Assembly (NCBI GenBank): GCA_026413225.1
Contig: CM048591.1
Span: forward strand, 37,479,803-37,543,802
DNA length: 64,000 bases
Source: Otis tarda
Lineage: Eukaryota; Chordata; Aves; Otidiformes; Otididae
Direction of reading: 5' to 3'
Position numbers and translations under genes: made by a program. The notes below the pieces were generated by a model that worked only from the letters and a program-made list of their open reading frames with translations, was not told the origin of the DNA and did not search any database. Positions 60,738-64,000 of this stretch are shown one piece after another. How positions within the stretch are numbered: the stretch's first letter is position 1; each line of letters begins with the position of its first letter.

Positions 60738-62526
60738 CTTCCAGAGGGCAGCAGCAAGAGAAGAAGAGGAGGTTGAAGGTTTGGAGAGCATGGCGTGTAC
60801 AATGGAGGAAGGTTTAATTGGTCAGACAGGCAGATTTGGTTGAAGAGACCATTCAGGAGCAGGTAGCAAGTAGGAAATTTGGTCCATCAAAAGGAATTTC
60901 AGTCAACAGCATTTTTTTTTAATTTTTTTTTTTTCAGGAAGAGATATTGTGTGGTCCGACAGGAAATTATTGGTATCCATTTGTGAAAAGGAAAAAAAGA
61001 TTAGAAAGAGAATAATTAGAAAACAGTGATATTTACAGCAAAGGAATTTGTTCTTAATTTTTATGAATCAAAAGAATAAACCAGTCAAACTACAGAAAAG
61101 GAATAAAACATTCTCAACAGAAATGCAAATCCTATAGAGTGAGTTAGACTAATAAACAGTGCTTGATTGTCAGACAATTAAATGAGACCCTCTATGCTTT
61201 GTAAATTAACAGAAAAAATCCCCATCTTCTGGACTTTCCTTGGCTACCCTAGGCTGTTAAGATCATGTGATGTGTCGTGGAATCCAGCATGGTGCATTGC
61301 AAGTGCCTGAAGGCCCACACACTCACGTGTTGCCTTGGGCAACTTGTTGGTCTTGGGCAACTATAGGTGTATCTGATTGAAGGTTCATGGGTACAAATGA
61401 GGAAGATTTAGCCAATCGTATTAAACACCAAATTCATATGTCAAATGTTTGCATTGCAGAATTCAACTGCAATACCATATTGAGACTGTCATTACTCAAA
61501 ACTCTTAGCACCACACTTCCTCTATTTGTCTGTTTATATCTGACGTTCCCTGGACTTGCTCTAGATTACAATTACACTTATACTGTTCTAATGTGAAAAG
61601 GTCCCATGACTGCTCTACCAGTACCTGTAATGCAATTTTATGATTGGCAGGATACTTTTCCAAGTTTCAAGGCCTAAATTCCAACTGGAGCTGTAAAGGT
61701 CCAGAGAAACAAGATTCAACCCTGCACCCTTGCTTTCTTCTTTCTTTTTTTTTTTTTCAAGTCTTTGGTAAAACTCTTACTAAATCTAGTGAATATGAGC
61801 TGGAGCCAAGAGTCATTGTTAGCTTTTTGTATGTCTGATGTCAGGTGTCCTCCACATGGCTCAACACTGGGCTTTGTTCTGGTAAGGTTTTCCTATTGGG
61901 CTGCATCTACAAGTAATCCACATAGTAATATTTTTAGGGAAGGATGATGTTATCCAAGTGTCTCTGTAATTGTAAGATTCAAAAGGAATTAATAATATGA
62001 ATAATTAAGGCAACAAGAATGCTATCTTGATTGCCACAGAGAGCTTGGAGGACTTTCATATCTCCACCACAAATTGTGTGCTCCCTATTTCAGAATTCTT
62101 TCATTCTCATTACCCTTTCACATAATTGGAGCAATACTGCAGGCACTTATAATGCTTTTTACTTACCAGTATTCTCACAATTTAAAGTGGTGAAATAGAT
62201 AAATGTGATTCTATTGATAGTACACTAGGGTCTTCATATAAAAATCTTTTGAAAGCAATGGCTTTTGAAAAACAGATAAGGAAGAAAAAGTAGGGTGTTG
62301 GCAGGGGGGAAAACTATTTTAGGAAAATTCAGGTAAAGTGGATGTGACTAATCTTGTTAATACATGCAAATACAGTTTTCTCCTTTTCATAAACCTGAAA
62401 AAATTAAGAAGTACTGCACACCTCAAATCAAGGCTGTAACAAAAGAAACAGACTAATTCAACCCCATACATATAAAAGAAGAAACTGGCAGTGGTAAAAT
62501 GCATCTTTTCAGAGAATTGCACTCAC

Positions 62527-62642
62527 CATCCTTGCAGACTGTTCCCACTACACAGACACCAGTGTCTAGGTTATAGCCGCTTGGACAGCTTGTACAGTTT
62601 CTGTCTCCTTGTCCACTGCAATCCAAACAGCTGGCATCGCAT
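62527..62642 (-). CDS. PCSK5: PCSK5 exon T2, last exon shared by PC5A and PC5B
   Basis: The exon encodes about 39 residues: CDASCLDCSGQGDRNCTSC, then PSGYNLDTGVC, then VVGTVCKDG, with seven cysteines. It follows the acceptor TCGTCTTTCAG and ends at the donor GTGAGT. NCT is a potential glycan site. It enters in phase 2 and leaves in phase 1. Its donor is the branch point of the gene: joined to TA it gives CKDATEESW (PC5A), joined to T3 it gives CKDGEYLDD (PC5B). Both partners enter in phase 1, so both joins keep the frame. Confidence 0.96.
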
Positions 62643-62771
62643 CTGAAAGACGATGGCAGGAGTAGGTCTTATGGCCTCACCAAATAAAATTGTTCCTAGG
62701 ATACCTCTTCTGTATTGCAAAGTGCTTGTTTGCTGTTCCTAGAGGTATCAGCTGCTCTAATAATAGTAGTA

Positions 62772-62816
<45 letters not shown>

Positions 62817-63701
62817 TATTAATTCCCCCTTCAACCTAGTCTTTCTTCCTCCAACCACTTTCTATTCACATTTTTTTACTAAACAGCTGCAAAATTCCAG
62901 TATTTTGGAACTATGCCAAAGTAATCCACAAAAGTATTAAACTGATCATGCATACATGTGCCAGCAAGGCATGAGCTAAAGCCACGGGATGGAAAAGACT
63001 GACTTGCTGCCCAGTCCTCTTATCACCCTTCTGTCTCCATCATCTTTTCATTGTGTATTTATTATATTTTTGTGTGTAAGACTGTAACACATGGTGATTC
63101 CCTCCTGCTCTGAACTCAAAGTGAGTTAATAATAAATTATTCTAAAGGACAACAAATGGTATTCATTTAACAAAGAATGGAACATGAAAAAAAAAGTCTC
63201 TCCCTTGCACAGCACAGCCTCGTCCAAGGTTTATCCACCCATTTGTACACTAAGTCAGGTGATCTATTCTGGACAGTAGGCTGGTAATATACTTGTGCCA
63301 TGTTTGTGAATATACAGCTGAAGAACTGTATAGTTATAATAATTAAGTTGCAAATTAAAAAAAATTGTTTGACTGTTTCGGTTTGTTACTGAGAAATGTA
63401 GAGCCTTTGCCAGATTTGTAGACTTTACATTTCTATGCATATTTGCTTAGATTCTCACAACAGGCTTTTTAAAAGTGAAGGACATACATAGTTGAGCAAG
63501 AAAAAACACTTAGAACACCTTCATGAATATAACTTACATTAGAATTTAAAAAAAAATGCTTTTCCCTCATTTACTTAGCATGCAATATATTTTTATTTTT
63601 TGAAGTCAGCAGTGTTTTATGTTCTCATAAGTATTACCTTTTTCAACAGAGTAATAGCCGATATCTGCAAATATCAGACATGTATTAGCTACTGATCATA
63701 C
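62643..63701 (-). other. PCSK5: PCSK5 intron T1-T2
   Basis: A 1.06 kb intron with an (AAT)n microsatellite and otherwise nothing I can assign. Confidence 0.8.
62757..62816. repeat. (AAT)n microsatellite
   Basis: AATAATAGTAGTAGT followed by an uninterrupted run of about 14 AAT units and then AAATTATTAAT. A probable length polymorphism inside intron T1-T2, about 120 bp from the acceptor side of T2. Confidence 0.92.
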
Positions 63702-63831
63702 CTTTTGCAGCTTTTGTATCCACTTTCAGTAGAGTGATCAAGGTAGTAACCACTACTACAAGACTGCACACATCTTCCGTCTTCCATAAAATAACCTTGT
63801 GTGCAGTTTATACAGGCATCTACTCCAGCAC
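63702..63831 (-). CDS. PCSK5: PCSK5 exon T1 (shared Cys-rich domain)
   Basis: The exon encodes about 43 residues shared by both isoforms: AGVDACINCTQGYFMEDGRC, then VQSCSSGYYLDHST, then ESGYKSCK, with five cysteines. It follows the acceptor TGGTTTAAG and ends at the donor GTATGA. It enters in phase 1 and leaves in phase 2 (130 bp), and with T2 makes a 246 bp module. NCT is a potential glycan site. The block GYFMEDGRCVQSC is a good landmark for the PC5 Cys-rich domain that follows the P domain and binds heparan sulfate proteoglycans and TIMPs. Earlier exons (protease, P domain) lie above 64000. Confidence 0.96.
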
Positions 63832-64000
63832 CTTAAACCAGAGAGAAAATAATGTTTTCCATGCCTTACTTTCTTTCGAACACAAACACCAAGCAATAAA
63901 GGTACACTGTTAGAATAAGCAACATTACATAATTTCAGGATATCTTTTTCTGAAAGAAATGGCAGTTGATAATTCTAAAGCTTCCACAATATCTATCAGT
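63832..64000 (-). other. PCSK5: PCSK5 intron before T1 (partial)
   Basis: The end of the upstream intron, cut by the window edge. No coding signal is seen in these 169 bp. Confidence 0.75.

Larger units (their letters stand above)
48227..62526 (-). other. PCSK5: PCSK5 intron T2-T3, containing terminal exon TA
   Basis: In PC5B transcripts the 14.3 kb between T2 and T3 is an intron. It contains CR1 copy 6, the alternative terminal exon TA and its 3' UTR. The stretches 48227-48969, 49537-58450 and 60738-62526 contain only short chance frames, AT-dinucleotide-rich runs and T-tracts. I recognise no transposon between about 49.6 and 62.5 kb. Confidence 0.75.

Overview
This is a vertebrate, and most probably bird, nuclear DNA window. 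Several CR1 LINE copies carry the avian-type 3' end built from ATTCTATGATTCTATGA-like repeats. A solo LTR of a family that, as far as I recall, is common in non-galliform birds lies at about 7.9-9.1 kb. The one gene I can support is PCSK5 (proprotein convertase subtilisin/kexin type 5, PC5/6), read on the minus strand from about 64 kb down to 0. PCSK5 is known to be Z-linked in birds, so the window is probably from a Z chromosome; that step is inference.

The window holds the Cys-rich tail of PCSK5. I place 17 internal coding exons (T1 to T17 in transcription order) and one alternative terminal coding exon (TA). All have GT-AG splice sites and intron phases that join in one open frame. T1 (63702-63831) and T2 (62527-62642) are shared by both isoforms. 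From the T2 donor the transcript can go to TA (60622-60737), which ends the short secreted PC5A isoform with a PLAC-type tail. It can instead go to T3-T17 (48226 down to 251), which encode the long furin-like cysteine-rich module array of PC5B. T1-T17 total 2618 bp. The signal peptide, prodomain, protease and P domain lie beyond 64000. The end of the Cys-rich array, the membrane anchor and the cytoplasmic tail of PC5B lie below position 1.

The rest is intron. From low to high coordinates: 0-7 kb is exon-dense (T17-T12), with an A/T hairpin just inside the intron after T16. 7.9-9.1 kb is a solo LTR. 10.3-11.2 kb holds T11 and T10. 11.2-25.7 kb is a 14.6 kb intron with two minus-strand CR1 copies (one with a 457-codon open ORF2 segment, one with several lesions), an older CR1/L3-like relic and a twin-hairpin repeat. 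25.7-28.2 kb holds T9-T7. 28.2-42.8 kb is a second 14.6 kb intron with a plus-strand CR1 and an internally deleted CR1 that keeps an ORF1 esterase-like remnant. 42.8-48.2 kb holds T6-T3. Two plus-strand CR1 copies flank T3. 48.2-62.5 kb is the intron containing TA and its 3' UTR. 62.5-64 kb holds T2 and T1 and an (AAT)n microsatellite.

The gene architecture is the main biological content. Phase-1 introns bound a series of exon modules whose lengths are all multiples of three, so a choice at one donor (T2) switches between a short PLAC-ended protein and a long membrane-bound array. I found no RNA gene, CRISPR or other independent gene. Most open frames elsewhere are chance frames, antisense shadows or transposon sequence.
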